The notes below the pieces were generated by a model. The model saw only the letters and a program-made list of their open reading frames with translations, had not been told where the DNA came from and made no database searches. A program made the translations under genes and the position numbers. Below, piece by piece: positions 26,695 to 34,334 of a DNA stretch of 64,000 bases. The stretch's first letter is position 1. Each line of letters opens with the position of its first letter. The stretch is from an uncultured Eubacteriales bacterium (lineage in GTDB: Bacteria > Bacillota > Clostridia > Lachnospirales > Lachnospiraceae), in NCBI GenBank assembly GCA_900314845.1, contig OMWV01000021.1:1-64000 (forward strand), in the 5' to 3' direction.

Positions 26695-28254
26695 TCAGAC
26701 TGTAAGGTTCATTGGCTCATCTGTGAAAATGCGGGCATCCATGAGCTTGAGATCATCAGCTATGATGGGGGCAAACTCCATCTGATCCAGAATGTCCCGC
26801 TGAAGGTCTACACCGGGGGCGATTTCAATCAGCTTTAGACCGCCCTCTACCAGTTTGAAGACGCAGCGTTCCGTAACGTAAAGGATGTTCTTGCCTGTCT
26901 TTGCCGCGTACTCACCGCTGAAGGTGATCTGTTCAACATCCTTGACGTATTTTTTGACCTTTCCCTCGTTCTTGATAACAAGCTTGCCGTCTCCAATTTC
27001 AAACTTTGCGCCGCCGGCGGTCAGAGTCCCAACGAAAACGATATTGCGGGTGTTGGTCGTGATGTTGATAAATCCACCGGGACCTACGATACGGCCGTTA
27101 AACTTGCTGACGTTGACATTGCCGTGGCTGTCGACTTCCGCGCCTCCCATAACTGCCAGGTCGCAGCCGCCGCCGTCATATATATCAAAGGTATTAAGCT
27201 GAGTGATGATCGCATCCGGGTCATAGGCGGAGCATATCTTCATGCCGGCTTCCGGCACGCCCCCGAAGATGCCGCACTCGACACTCATCGTTAATGTATC
27301 GGCAAAGCCTTCTTCTGCGGCTACGCCAGCGACCTCTTCCGGCATTCCAATGCCCAGGTTCACATGGTAACCGCTCTTGACTTCCATGGCTGTCCTTCTG
27401 CCGCAGACCTTGCGGACGTTCAGGGGAGCAATCTCCTTACCGGCAATGGGAAGCCTTGCCTCACCACACCACTCAGGATGGAAATCAGGATCTGCCAGGC
27501 ACTGGCGGTGCTCGTCAGCGGGTGCCACAACGATGTAATCTATGAAGTGGCCGGGAACCACGACATCGTGAGGCTTGAGTGTACCGTTCTCGACTGCTCC
27601 CAGAACCTCGGCGATAACGATACCGCCGCTGTTGTGGACAGCCGCCGCCATCTCGAGCTGGTCATATTCGACTGACTCTTTTTCAAGTGTCAGGTTGCCT
27701 TTCTGATCCGCATAAGTACCGCGGATAAAGCATATATTGATGGGGAAAGGTTTATATCTGAGATACTCCTTGCCGTCGATATTCATCAGTTCCACGACTT
27801 CCTCTCCGCTGTCAATGGCTGCCTGATTAATCTTGCAGCCCTCGATTCTGGGATCAGCAAAAGTACCTAGACCGACATTGGTAATGACGCCGACCTTATG
27901 ACCTGCAATCGCCCGGACCAGCTGAGCCGCTACCCCCTGAGGATAAAGGAAAGCAGGGAACTTATTGGCACTGACCATAGCTGCGATCTTGGGAGATGTG
28001 CCAACATGTGCACATTTTAATTTGCCGATCAGACCGTCTTTGGCGATGGCGTTGGTGCCGCCGTCCGCGTTGTCTCCCAGACTGGCCTCATAGAAAATAG
28101 TGAGATTTTTGGGACTCTGGGTATCGTCGTAGCGCTGTGCGAGCGCATCGATCAGATACTGGGGAATGGATGTTGCCACGATTCCCTGTATGCCAAGCGT
28201 ATCGTTATCCTTGACAAGTGCTGCTGCCTGCTGAGCTGTAATAACCTTAGACAT
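26695..28254 (-). CDS. Family I acyl-CoA:carboxylate CoA-transferase
   Basis: The 519-residue protein fuses the alpha and beta CoA-transferase domains, as in propionate/acetate CoA-transferases (YdiF/Pct type). The N-terminal half has GIQGIVATSIPQYLIDAL and VGVITNVGLGTFADP. The C-terminal half holds the catalytic glutamate, Glu326 in MSVECGIFGG, which forms the glutamyl-CoA intermediate. It would move CoA from a donor such as acetyl-CoA to a carboxylic acid. ATG 28254 has AAGGAG upstream. It is the first gene of the operon and follows a sigma-54-type promoter, so it is probably the activation step of the pathway. Confidence 0.92.
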   Translation of the reverse strand: MSKVITAQQAAALVKDNDTLGIQGIVATSIPQYLIDALAQRYDDTQSPKNLTIFYEASLGDNADGGTNAIAKDGLIGKLKCAHVGTSPKIAAMVSANKFPAFLYPQGVAAQLVRAIAGHKVGVITNVGLGTFADPRIEGCKINQAAIDSGEEVVELMNIDGKEYLRYKPFPINICFIRGTYADQKGNLTLEKESVEYDQLEMAAAVHNSGGIVIAEVLGAVENGTLKPHDVVVPGHFIDYIVVAPADEHRQCLADPDFHPEWCGEARLPIAGKEIAPLNVRKVCGRRTAMEVKSGYHVNLGIGMPEEVAGVAAEEGFADTLTMSVECGIFGGVPEAGMKICSAYDPDAIITQLNTFDIYDGGGCDLAVMGGAEVDSHGNVNVSKFNGRIVGPGGFINITTNTRNIVFVGTLTAGGAKFEIGDGKLVIKNEGKVKKYVKDVEQITFSGEYAAKTGKNILYVTERCVFKLVEGGLKLIEIAPGVDLQRDILDQMEFAPIIADDLKLMDARIFTDEPMNLTV

Positions 28255-28314
28255 TATATGATCTCCTTTATAAATCTGTATGCCCGTACTGTTCTTTCTT
28301 ACGCTTTTATTAAG

Positions 28315-28331
28315 AACAAAATTCATGCCAG
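28315..28331 (-). promoter_or_regulatory. Sigma-54 (-24/-12) promoter of the CoA-transferase operon
   Basis: The minus strand reads CTGGCATGAATTTTGTT, against the consensus YTGGCACG-N4-TTGCW. The GG of the -24 element is intact and 10 nt separate it from the G of the -12 element. The mismatches are C-to-T in each element. It lies 60-77 nt before the start codon. The region to 28465 has short inverted repeats (TTTCA/TGAAA at 28344-28362; TTACA/TGTAA at 28414-28441) that could be activator sites. Confidence 0.65.
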
Positions 28332-28465
28332 TTTTTTATCTTATTTCAACAAACTGATGAAAATAATATCAAAAAGGCTTGGGTTTCCTCATATATCCAG
28401 AAAAAAAAGGATCTTACATTTTTCTTTGCTCTCTCCTGTAAATTCCGATTTCTCCCTTTAGCAGG

Positions 28466-28510
28466 GAAAAAAGAGCGGCAGACTGATTTATTATTGAATC
28501 AGTCTGCCGC
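28466..28510 (-). terminator. Terminator of the sigma-54 activator gene
   Basis: On the minus strand a perfect 14-bp stem, GCGGCAGACTGATT / AATCAGTCTGCCGC, is followed by TCTTTTTT. It isolates the activator gene from the operon downstream, so the operon needs its own promoter. Confidence 0.95.
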
Positions 28511-28541
28511 TTCGCAGTGTAATTTTTGATTTGATTTTGGT

Positions 28542-30044
28542 TCATTTATTCATTATTGAATCGTTTTTCTGTCCAGTCTGCATATAATATTTTTTCTGAT
28601 AAATCTTTCTCTTGCGGACAAAGGTTGGTTCGCTCATCTCCAGATAGGCGGCCGCTTTGCGGACATTGTGGCAGCGCTCATAAGCGTCACAGATCATATC
28701 GTATTCGTATCGCTCGAGCCGCTCCTTGAGCGGAACCGGCCGGTCTGTTCCTGCGTCTAAAACAGCGGGCGGTAAATAAGGAGCCATGGGCAGGTCCTCT
28801 TCTCCGATCAAATCGCCATCCGTCACTGCTATCAAACGTTCGACCAGGTTTCGAAACTCCCGCACATTGCCTGGCCATTCATAGTGGATCAGGGTTCGCA
28901 GAGCTGCCCCGGAAAAATACTTGTTTGTCCCGTACTGCTCATTGTACTCCCGCAGAAAATGCCTGGCCATAGGTACGATATCGTCCTGGCGTTCCCGCAG
29001 AGGCGGCAATTTAATCGGCACGACATTTAGCCGATAATAGAGGTCTTCACGGAAACTTCCCTCTTTTACCATCTCCATCAGGTTGCGGTTTGTAGCAGAA
29101 ATCACACGGGTAGAAACTGGTATTTCTTTCGTGCCTCCGACTCGAGTGATGACATTTTCCTGCAGAAAACGCAGAAGCTTTGTCTGCATTTCCAAAGGCA
29201 GTTCCCCAATCTCATCCAGGAAAAGGGTGCCGCCGTCCGCCGCCTCGATCAAGCCGGCGCTGCCGCCCTTTTTGGCTCCTGTAAAAGCCCCATCTACGTA
29301 GCCGAAGAGCACGCTCTCGATCAGCGATGCCGGAAAGGCGCCGCAGTTGACCGCGATAAAAGGGGAATTCTTGCGGTTTCCATGCCGATGAATATAGCGG
29401 GCGATGACTTCCTTGCCCGTCCCGGTCTCTCCCGTGATCAGAACCCTCGAACTGACATTGGCCATCCGGTTGGCCATCTGCAGAACTTTCTGCATAGAAT
29501 GGCTGTGCACGATCAAGTCCTCATCCTGATTGACATTCTCACTTAGATTGGACAGACGTGCTTCTGCCCTCTGACGAAGAAAAATCTCCTGCTCACAACG
29601 CCGATTGATATTGTTGAGCTGAGTCAGGTCACGGATACTGCTGATCGTAATCTGGATTTTCCCGTTTTCATCAAAATACGGGGTACAAGTATCAAGCGCC
29701 TGTCTTTTTGTCGTCAGATACTCATGGATGATGGTCACTTCTCTATGCTGATCAAGAGCTTCGACTGCACAGGATCGTTTGATGATTCCCCTTTCCACAA
29801 GTTCACGATTATTTTTCCCCATCAGATCTTCTCTTTTCAGTCCGGAGATCCGCTCAAATGCTTTATTGATAAGGATCGCGTTTGCCTCTCCATCGGTAAT
29901 ATATATACCGTCCGGATTGTTTTCAATAATCTCATACAGATACTTCCCAAGCCGCTGCATCTCCTCTATTTGATGCCGCAATTCCTCTGGCGAAGTATCT
30001 GCCTGAATTATCTCGTCCCAAAAATGTCTGAACTCTTTTGCCAT
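28542..30044 (-). CDS. PAS-containing sigma-54-dependent transcriptional activator
   Basis: The 500-residue protein has a PAS sensor domain at about 35-145 (ENNPDGIYITDGEANAILIN). An AAA+ activator domain follows, with Walker A GETGTGKE (205-212), the sigma-54 contact loop GAFTGA (252-257) and Walker B GGTLFLDEIGE. A C-terminal helix-turn-helix (HNVRKAAAYLEMSEPTFVRKRK) completes it. There is no receiver domain, so it probably senses a small molecule through PAS, as PrdR- and RocR-type regulators do. The start at ATG 30044 is favoured over a TTG at 30074. It is directly upstream of, and terminator-separated from, the six-gene operon with a -24/-12 promoter, so it is the likely specific activator. 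Confidence 0.92.
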   Translation of the reverse strand: MAKEFRHFWDEIIQADTSPEELRHQIEEMQRLGKYLYEIIENNPDGIYITDGEANAILINKAFERISGLKREDLMGKNNRELVERGIIKRSCAVEALDQHREVTIIHEYLTTKRQALDTCTPYFDENGKIQITISSIRDLTQLNNINRRCEQEIFLRQRAEARLSNLSENVNQDEDLIVHSHSMQKVLQMANRMANVSSRVLITGETGTGKEVIARYIHRHGNRKNSPFIAVNCGAFPASLIESVLFGYVDGAFTGAKKGGSAGLIEAADGGTLFLDEIGELPLEMQTKLLRFLQENVITRVGGTKEIPVSTRVISATNRNLMEMVKEGSFREDLYYRLNVVPIKLPPLRERQDDIVPMARHFLREYNEQYGTNKYFSGAALRTLIHYEWPGNVREFRNLVERLIAVTDGDLIGEEDLPMAPYLPPAVLDAGTDRPVPLKERLERYEYDMICDAYERCHNVRKAAAYLEMSEPTFVRKRKIYQKKYYMQTGQKNDSIMNK

Positions 30045-30097
30045 ATATGTCCTGTCTCCTATTTCCTTTTCCAATAAAAACCGTCTAGTCTATTCTT

Positions 30098-30125
30098 AGA
30101 ATGCCCGCCGGTCGGCGGGCATTCT
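30098..30125. repeat. Perfect 12-bp inverted repeat in the activator leader
   Basis: AGAATGCCCGCC-GGTC-GGCGGGCATTCT. It has no U-tract on either strand, so it is not a simple terminator. It lies 54 nt before the activator start and could be a leader hairpin or an operator. Confidence 0.6.
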
Positions 30126-30165
30126 ACATCTGACAATGATTAAATCGAAGAAATTTCCGATTCAA
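30124..30165 (-). CDS. Possible 13-codon leader peptide upstream of the sigma-54 activator
   Basis: AGGAGG (30174-30179, complement) is placed 8 nt before a TTG that opens a 13-codon frame, MNRKFLRFNHCQM, ending in TAG at the foot of a strong hairpin. A good ribosome site with no other gene to serve is the only evidence. It may be chance. Confidence 0.3.
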   Translation of the reverse strand: MNRKFLRFNHCQM

Positions 30166-30326
30166 GGAAAAATCCTCCTATCGGTTATTATATCATAACA
30201 TCCACAGAATTCAGGCAGGAACTATTTTGAAAACTTATTTTCAGGCAAGTTCAGTCTGTCGAACGTCTGTCACCTATGATAAACTATAATCATTAAAAAA
30301 GATTTTATCATTCGAGGGAGATCATT

Positions 30327-30875
30327 ATGTTTGTACCGGGAAGCAGGAGACGCAAATATCTGAATGACTATCAGATAAATGAGAAGGGGAATTATGAATA
30401 TTCCGGAAAATGCTACAGGTGGGCAAAGCCCGAACAGAGAGGGCAAATCCTGTTAAGGCTATGGATCCTGAACCTGGCTGCCATGGCCCTTACCATAGGC
30501 GCAGGGCTGATCCCGGCACCGGGCGTAAGCGTAAGACCCATCCTGCTGATTTCCTACGCCGCATCCGCCGCCCTGTGCGTCTTATGCTGCATCACCCTTT
30601 TCCGCATGACGGACGAAAAGGATCCCCTGCGCGACCATGTTTTTGACGCCAGCGTGAAAAAACTTCCGAGGCGCTGGCTCCTTTGCGGGGCGGCCTCTCT
30701 GATAGGGGCGGCAGCAGAGATCATATATTACGTTCCGACGGAAAAAGGGGCTTCCCTGGCCTTTGCCCTTGTCTTTTCTCTCCTCCAGACGGCATCAGCC
30801 ATACTGGTCCTTTTCTGCCGCAAAATTTTAACTTCCCTCGAGTGGATCCCTGTAGATGGCAAGAATCTGCATTAA
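30327..30875 (+). CDS. Unrecognised four-helix membrane protein
   Basis: The 182-residue protein is of a type I do not recognise. An N-terminal cytosolic part of about 40 residues (MFVPGSRRRKYLNDYQ, then YEYSGKCYRW) precedes four predicted membrane helices at about 43-62, 69-92, 115-136 and 143-164. Charged loops (RMTDEKDPLRDHVFD) separate the hairpins. GAGGGAGATCATT gives a good ribosome site. A TATAAT at 30285-30290 lies upstream but its -35 is poor. It is convergent with nothing and lies just before the 0A-box cluster; whether it belongs to the Spo0A regulon is unknown. Confidence 0.65.
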   Translation: MFVPGSRRRKYLNDYQINEKGNYEYSGKCYRWAKPEQRGQILLRLWILNLAAMALTIGAGLIPAPGVSVRPILLISYAASAALCVLCCITLFRMTDEKDPLRDHVFDASVKKLPRRWLLCGAASLIGAAAEIIYYVPTEKGASLAFALVFSLLQTASAILVLFCRKILTSLEWIPVDGKNLH

Positions 30876-30876
30876 A

Positions 30877-30947
30877 TATCGACATTATTCGACATATTCC
30901 GACAAATATAGACAAATTACGTCATGAATATGTCGAATTGTGTCGGT
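30877..30947 (+). promoter_or_regulatory. Cluster of Spo0A boxes upstream of spo0A
   Basis: The 0A-box consensus is TGNCGAA. Perfect copies occur as TTCGACA (30888-30894, reverse) and TGTCGAA (30931-30937, forward). Near-matches occur at 30878-30884 (ATCGACA), 30898-30904 (TCCGACA) and 30941-30947 (TGTCGGT). Five sites in about 70 bp, 110-180 bp before the start codon, imply direct autoregulation. Confidence 0.75.
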
Positions 30948-31056
30948 ATTTGTATTTTACTTATTATTGAGTTGTTTAAATGTAGATTGTAAAATGCCTT
31001 ACAGAAGCATATCGGGTTCTGGCCGGGTGCCTCTGCAAAGCAGGGAGGTTGTTACT

Positions 31057-31881
31057 ATGGGCTATAACAAGAGTATTGTAATCATCGACAACAGCCGGCA
31101 GATGCTGGATTATTACGACAGGATCCTGGACATCAGTGATTATTGCATCGTGGGCAGAGCAATGGACGGGAAAAACGGCCTGTCCATGATCCGGAAACTC
31201 CTGCCTTCTGTCGTCATTATGGATATCATTCTGCCTGAGATGGACGGTTTTGAACTGCTTGACTGTCTGGCAGCTGATCCATCCGTGACGCAAAAACCCG
31301 CCGTGCTGATCGTTTCTGCTGTCGGGCGGGACGATATGCTGAAAAGAGCATTTTCCAAGGGGGCTGACTATTACATGCTAAAGCCCCTTGACAAGGAGCT
31401 TTTCCGCAGGAGACTGGACTCTGTCTTTCGCCAGAGGAAGCAAATCAGCAGGCAGGCAGAGGGCATGCTCATGGATCCTGCTGTGACCACTTATGTCAGG
31501 AGTACAGAGGAAAGCGTGACAAATCTGCTGCTGGCCACAGGGGTACCCCCTCATATAAAAGGTTATCAGTATCTCCGCGATTGTATCATGATCGTTTCAG
31601 AGAACAAGGAAAGCATAAACTCTGTCACAAAGATCCTCTATCCCGCTGTCGCGAGAATGAACAGCACGACGACAAAAAGCGTGGAACGGGCTGTGCGCCA
31701 TGCCATAGATATTACATTCCGGCATGAACATACCCCGGTTCTGGACGATCTTTTCGGCTATGTCCATGCCAGCGGGAAGGATAAGCCCACAAGTGCTGAA
31801 TTCATAGCAGTACTCGCGGACAGGATACGCTTCCATACAAGGAAGGATCCCTCAGCCAGAACGATCCGGCCGGATCTGTGA
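31057..31881 (+). CDS. spo0A: Stage 0 sporulation master regulator Spo0A
   Basis: The 274-residue response regulator has a receiver at 1-125 with phospho-acceptor Asp56 (VVIMDIILPEMDG), Ser87 and Lys109 (YMLKPLD). A Spo0A-specific DNA-binding domain (about 152-262) contains GVPPHIKGYQYLRD, LYPAVARM and the recognition helix region SVERAVRHAID. One receiver oddity: the usual Asp-Asp acidic pair reads Asp11-Asn12 (VIIDNSRQ). GGGAGG lies 8 nt before ATG 31057; the longer frame has no ribosome site. Unlike most Clostridia, spoIVB and recN are not adjacent; recN is about 6 kb away and spoIVB is absent from the window. Confidence 0.93.
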   Translation: MGYNKSIVIIDNSRQMLDYYDRILDISDYCIVGRAMDGKNGLSMIRKLLPSVVIMDIILPEMDGFELLDCLAADPSVTQKPAVLIVSAVGRDDMLKRAFSKGADYYMLKPLDKELFRRRLDSVFRQRKQISRQAEGMLMDPAVTTYVRSTEESVTNLLLATGVPPHIKGYQYLRDCIMIVSENKESINSVTKILYPAVARMNSTTTKSVERAVRHAIDITFRHEHTPVLDDLFGYVHASGKDKPTSAEFIAVLADRIRFHTRKDPSARTIRPDL

Positions 31882-31926
31882 GGATCAATAAAAGCCGAGG
31901 CAATAATGAGCTGTGAAAAAGTCACA

Positions 31927-31974
31927 TAGAAAAGGCTGTGAAATCTGAGATCTGGAATCCCATTTTTCACAGCC
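31927..31974 (-). terminator. aspS terminator
   Basis: On the minus strand a GGCTGTGAAAA / TTTCACAGCC stem is followed by TTTTCTATG, 30 nt after the aspS stop. It could weakly stop spo0A transcription on the plus strand too. Confidence 0.75.
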
Positions 31975-32003
31975 GCTATCCACTGTAAATTTTTTCTACG
32001 CTG

Positions 32004-33752
32004 TCAGTCTCTGATCTTTATATGCGCCTCGCGCAGCTGTTTTTCCGAGACAATGCCCGGCGCCTTGCACATAAGATCCTGGGCGTTTCCGTTCATAGGG
32101 AAGGCGATGACCTCTCTGATATTTTCTTCATTTCTCAGGAGCATGATCATACGGTCTATGCCGGGCGCCATGCCCGCGTGCGGCGGTGCTCCGAAGTGGA
32201 AGGCATCGTAAAGAGCTCCGAATTTTGCCTTGAGATCGTCTTCTGTATAGCCGGCGATGGAGAAAGCTTTCTTCATGATCTCTATGTCGTGATTGCGGAC
32301 AGCTCCGGATGAGAGCTCTACGCCGTTGCAGACGATATCAAACTGATAGGCAAGGATCTCTTCGGGTTTCTTCTCCTCGAGGGCTTTCAGACCGCCCTGA
32401 GGCATGGAGAAGGGATTGTGGGTGAACGTGTATCTCTTCTCTTCCTTGTCATACTCATACATGGGAAAATCATTGACAAAACAGAAGCGAAAAGCATTTT
32501 CCTCTATCAGACCCAGTCTCTTTCCCAGCTCATTTCGGATCTCTCCGGCGTAAAGATTCGCTTTATCCTCCTTATCGGCCATGAAGAATATGGTATCGCC
32601 CGGGTGAAGGTCTGTCAGCTGAGCGAATGTCTCCTTCAGATCCGCAGGGATGAACTTGTCTATGGGACCCTTGTATGTCATGTCGTCGAGCACTTCCAGA
32701 TAGCCCAGGCCGCCCATGCCGATGGACTGGGCGAAGGCAAGGAGTTTTTCATGGAAGCCCTTTGACATATCGGCGTGAACTTTTATGGAGCGGACCGTCT
32801 TGCCGATAAAGGGCTTGAATGTACATTTCTGGAAGAAGTCCGTGACATCCACGATCCTTAAGGGATTGCGCAGGTCAGGCTTATCGCTGCCGAACTGCTC
32901 CATGGAATCCTTATAGCTGATGACCGGGAAGGGAGCCTGGGTGATGCTTGCTCCTTCGGGCGCGAATTTGCTGAAAGCAGCCTCAAGGACTTCTTCACCG
33001 ACTCTGAATACGTCTTCCTGGGTGGCAAAGCTCATCTCAAAATCGAGCTGGTAGAACTCGCCCGGGGATCTGTCTGCCCTGGCGTCCTCATCGCGGAAGC
33101 AGGGAGCGATCTGAAAATACTTGTCAAAGCCGGATACCATGAGCAGCTGCTTGTACTGCTGGGGTGCCTGGGGGAGCGCATAGAACCTGCCCTTGAATTT
33201 TCGGGAAGGCACAATGTAATCTCTGGCTCCTTCCGGTGACGATGCGCAGAGAATGGGGGTCTGGATCTCAAGAAATCCCATATCTTCCATCTTTCTTCTC
33301 AAAAATGAGATGACCCTTGAGCGGAATATGATATTTTCTTTTACCTTATCATTTCTCAGGTCCAGATAACGGTATTTTAACCTGACATCCTCACGGATCT
33401 CTTTTGATGTCATGATCTCGAAGGGAAGCTGGCGGGTTACCCGGCCCAGAATGTCTATGCTGTGAGCTTCCAGCTCTACCGTTCCGCTGGGGATCTTGGG
33501 GTTGTAGGTGTCCTCATCCCGGTGCTCTACCAGGCCTTCAATGGAAAGGCTGTTTTCCTTTGTAATGCCGTCGAGCAGGCTGGTATCCCTCAGAACGACC
33601 TGCAGCACGCCGTACATATCGCGCAAGTCTATAAATGATACGCCGCCGTGGTCTCTGATGTTCTCGACCCAGCCGGCAACTCTTACCGTGCTTCCTACGT
33701 CTTCCTCCGAGATCTTTCCTGCCAGATGATCTCTGTAAATGTTTCCTGTCAT
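32004..33752 (-). CDS. aspS: Aspartyl-tRNA synthetase, predicted non-discriminating (Asp/Asn)
   Basis: The 582-residue bacterial-type AspRS has an OB-fold anticodon domain (1-110), a class II core (FLEIQTPILCASSPEGARDY, YALPQAPQQYKQLLM), the GAD insertion domain (about 290-400) and motif 3 (GIDRMIMLL). In the anticodon domain, RDHGGV has His35 at the position where strictly discriminating enzymes such as that of E. coli have Leu. His there is reported in non-discriminating AspRS enzymes that also charge tRNA-Asn for GatCAB amidation. The T-box upstream has an Asn specifier, which agrees. AAAGGAG precedes the ATG. Confidence 0.95.
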   Translation of the reverse strand: MTGNIYRDHLAGKISEEDVGSTVRVAGWVENIRDHGGVSFIDLRDMYGVLQVVLRDTSLLDGITKENSLSIEGLVEHRDEDTYNPKIPSGTVELEAHSIDILGRVTRQLPFEIMTSKEIREDVRLKYRYLDLRNDKVKENIIFRSRVISFLRRKMEDMGFLEIQTPILCASSPEGARDYIVPSRKFKGRFYALPQAPQQYKQLLMVSGFDKYFQIAPCFRDEDARADRSPGEFYQLDFEMSFATQEDVFRVGEEVLEAAFSKFAPEGASITQAPFPVISYKDSMEQFGSDKPDLRNPLRIVDVTDFFQKCTFKPFIGKTVRSIKVHADMSKGFHEKLLAFAQSIGMGGLGYLEVLDDMTYKGPIDKFIPADLKETFAQLTDLHPGDTIFFMADKEDKANLYAGEIRNELGKRLGLIEENAFRFCFVNDFPMYEYDKEEKRYTFTHNPFSMPQGGLKALEEKKPEEILAYQFDIVCNGVELSSGAVRNHDIEIMKKAFSIAGYTEDDLKAKFGALYDAFHFGAPPHAGMAPGIDRMIMLLRNEENIREVIAFPMNGNAQDLMCKAPGIVSEKQLREAHIKIRD

Positions 33753-33782
33753 AGTGGTCTCCTTTCCGGTCTGTGCAGGGCA

Positions 33783-33942
33783 TTTCTTTGCTTTTTGGCT
33801 TCGCTTTTCGCGCTTCTTTTTTATTTTTGCGCGGATTCGCTTCGCTCATCCTACGCGCATCTCGCTTCGCTCGTTGTCGCGGCGCTCGCCAAGGCGGTGC
33901 TTTCATGCAAGCATGAGCACCGCTTTGGCTCGCTTTACGCGC
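33783..33942. repeat. GCGAAGCG-rich repeat with a 42-bp palindrome in the aspS leader
   Basis: Between the T-box terminator and aspS lies about 160 nt unlike its surroundings. The 10-mer CGCTTCGCTC occurs twice (33848-33887), with more CGCTT/GCGC runs. A near-perfect palindrome at 33888-33929 has arms GCCAAGGCGGTGCT and AGCACCGCTTTGGC and an inner CATGC/GCATG hairpin. It looks like an inserted interspersed repeat (REP/MITE-like), but only one copy is in the window. Confidence 0.6.
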
Positions 33943-34271
33943 AAAAAAATGCCCTGAACTATTAACTAGTTCAGGACGAATATTGTCAGGCTTTCTGCCT
34001 GCCTTTTATCCGCGGTACCACCTGAATTACTGCTGAGAGTGTCATGCAGTCTCTTTCGGAGGTCTCAAATCTTTTCTTCTTATTCCAAAGGTCTGACAAC
34101 CTCCTGCCGGCTGACGCGCGGCATGACGGCTCACCTACTGACCGCCGGGGCGGCTTTCAGATCGCGGCTGATAGAGTGTTATTCACACGGATTCATTCTG
34201 CGGGATTCCCACCAGTACCCGCTCTCTGTGAGCGATAATCCGTGATACTTGTCTCCGTCACTGCCTCTGTG
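33943..34271 (-). ncRNA. T-box riboswitch controlling aspS, specifier AAC (Asn)
   Basis: On the minus strand the leader has the stem I signature AGAGAGCGGG with GGTGGGA, the AGTA loop-E strand (34246-34249) and an 8-bp helix CACGGATT/AATCCGTG (34237-34244, 34186-34193). The opposing strand reads UGAAUAACA: loop-E GAA, then AAC (34178-34180) followed by the conserved purine. The T-box core AATTCAGGTGGTACCGCG is the complement of 34011-34028. The terminator is CCTGAACT/AGTTCAGG plus seven T (33943-33975). Uncharged tRNA would stabilise the antiterminator and turn on aspS. No GAC (Asp) triplet fits the loop. Confidence 0.9.
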
Positions 34272-34277
34272 AAAAAA

Positions 34278-34306
34278 ATTATAAAACAAACACTTTGGCT
34301 TGTCAA
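34278..34306 (-). promoter_or_regulatory. aspS/T-box promoter
   Basis: TTGACA (34301-34306), a 17-nt spacer and TATAAT (34278-34283) on the minus strand: a perfect-consensus sigma-A promoter. It overlaps nothing coding and lies 29 nt after the small membrane protein stop. Confidence 0.92.
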
Positions 34307-34334
34307 CGTGATAAATTGTTTTTTTTCAGGTATT

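Noticed and set aside
30877..30960. Recurring GACAT/GACAAA units considered as CRISPR repeats or iterons
   Set aside because: Units are only 6-8 nt, in both orientations and unevenly spaced; they fit 0A boxes next to spo0A better.
33888..33929. Second terminator for the aspS leader
   Set aside because: The palindrome is strong but is not followed by a T-run on the minus strand, so it is listed as a repeat.
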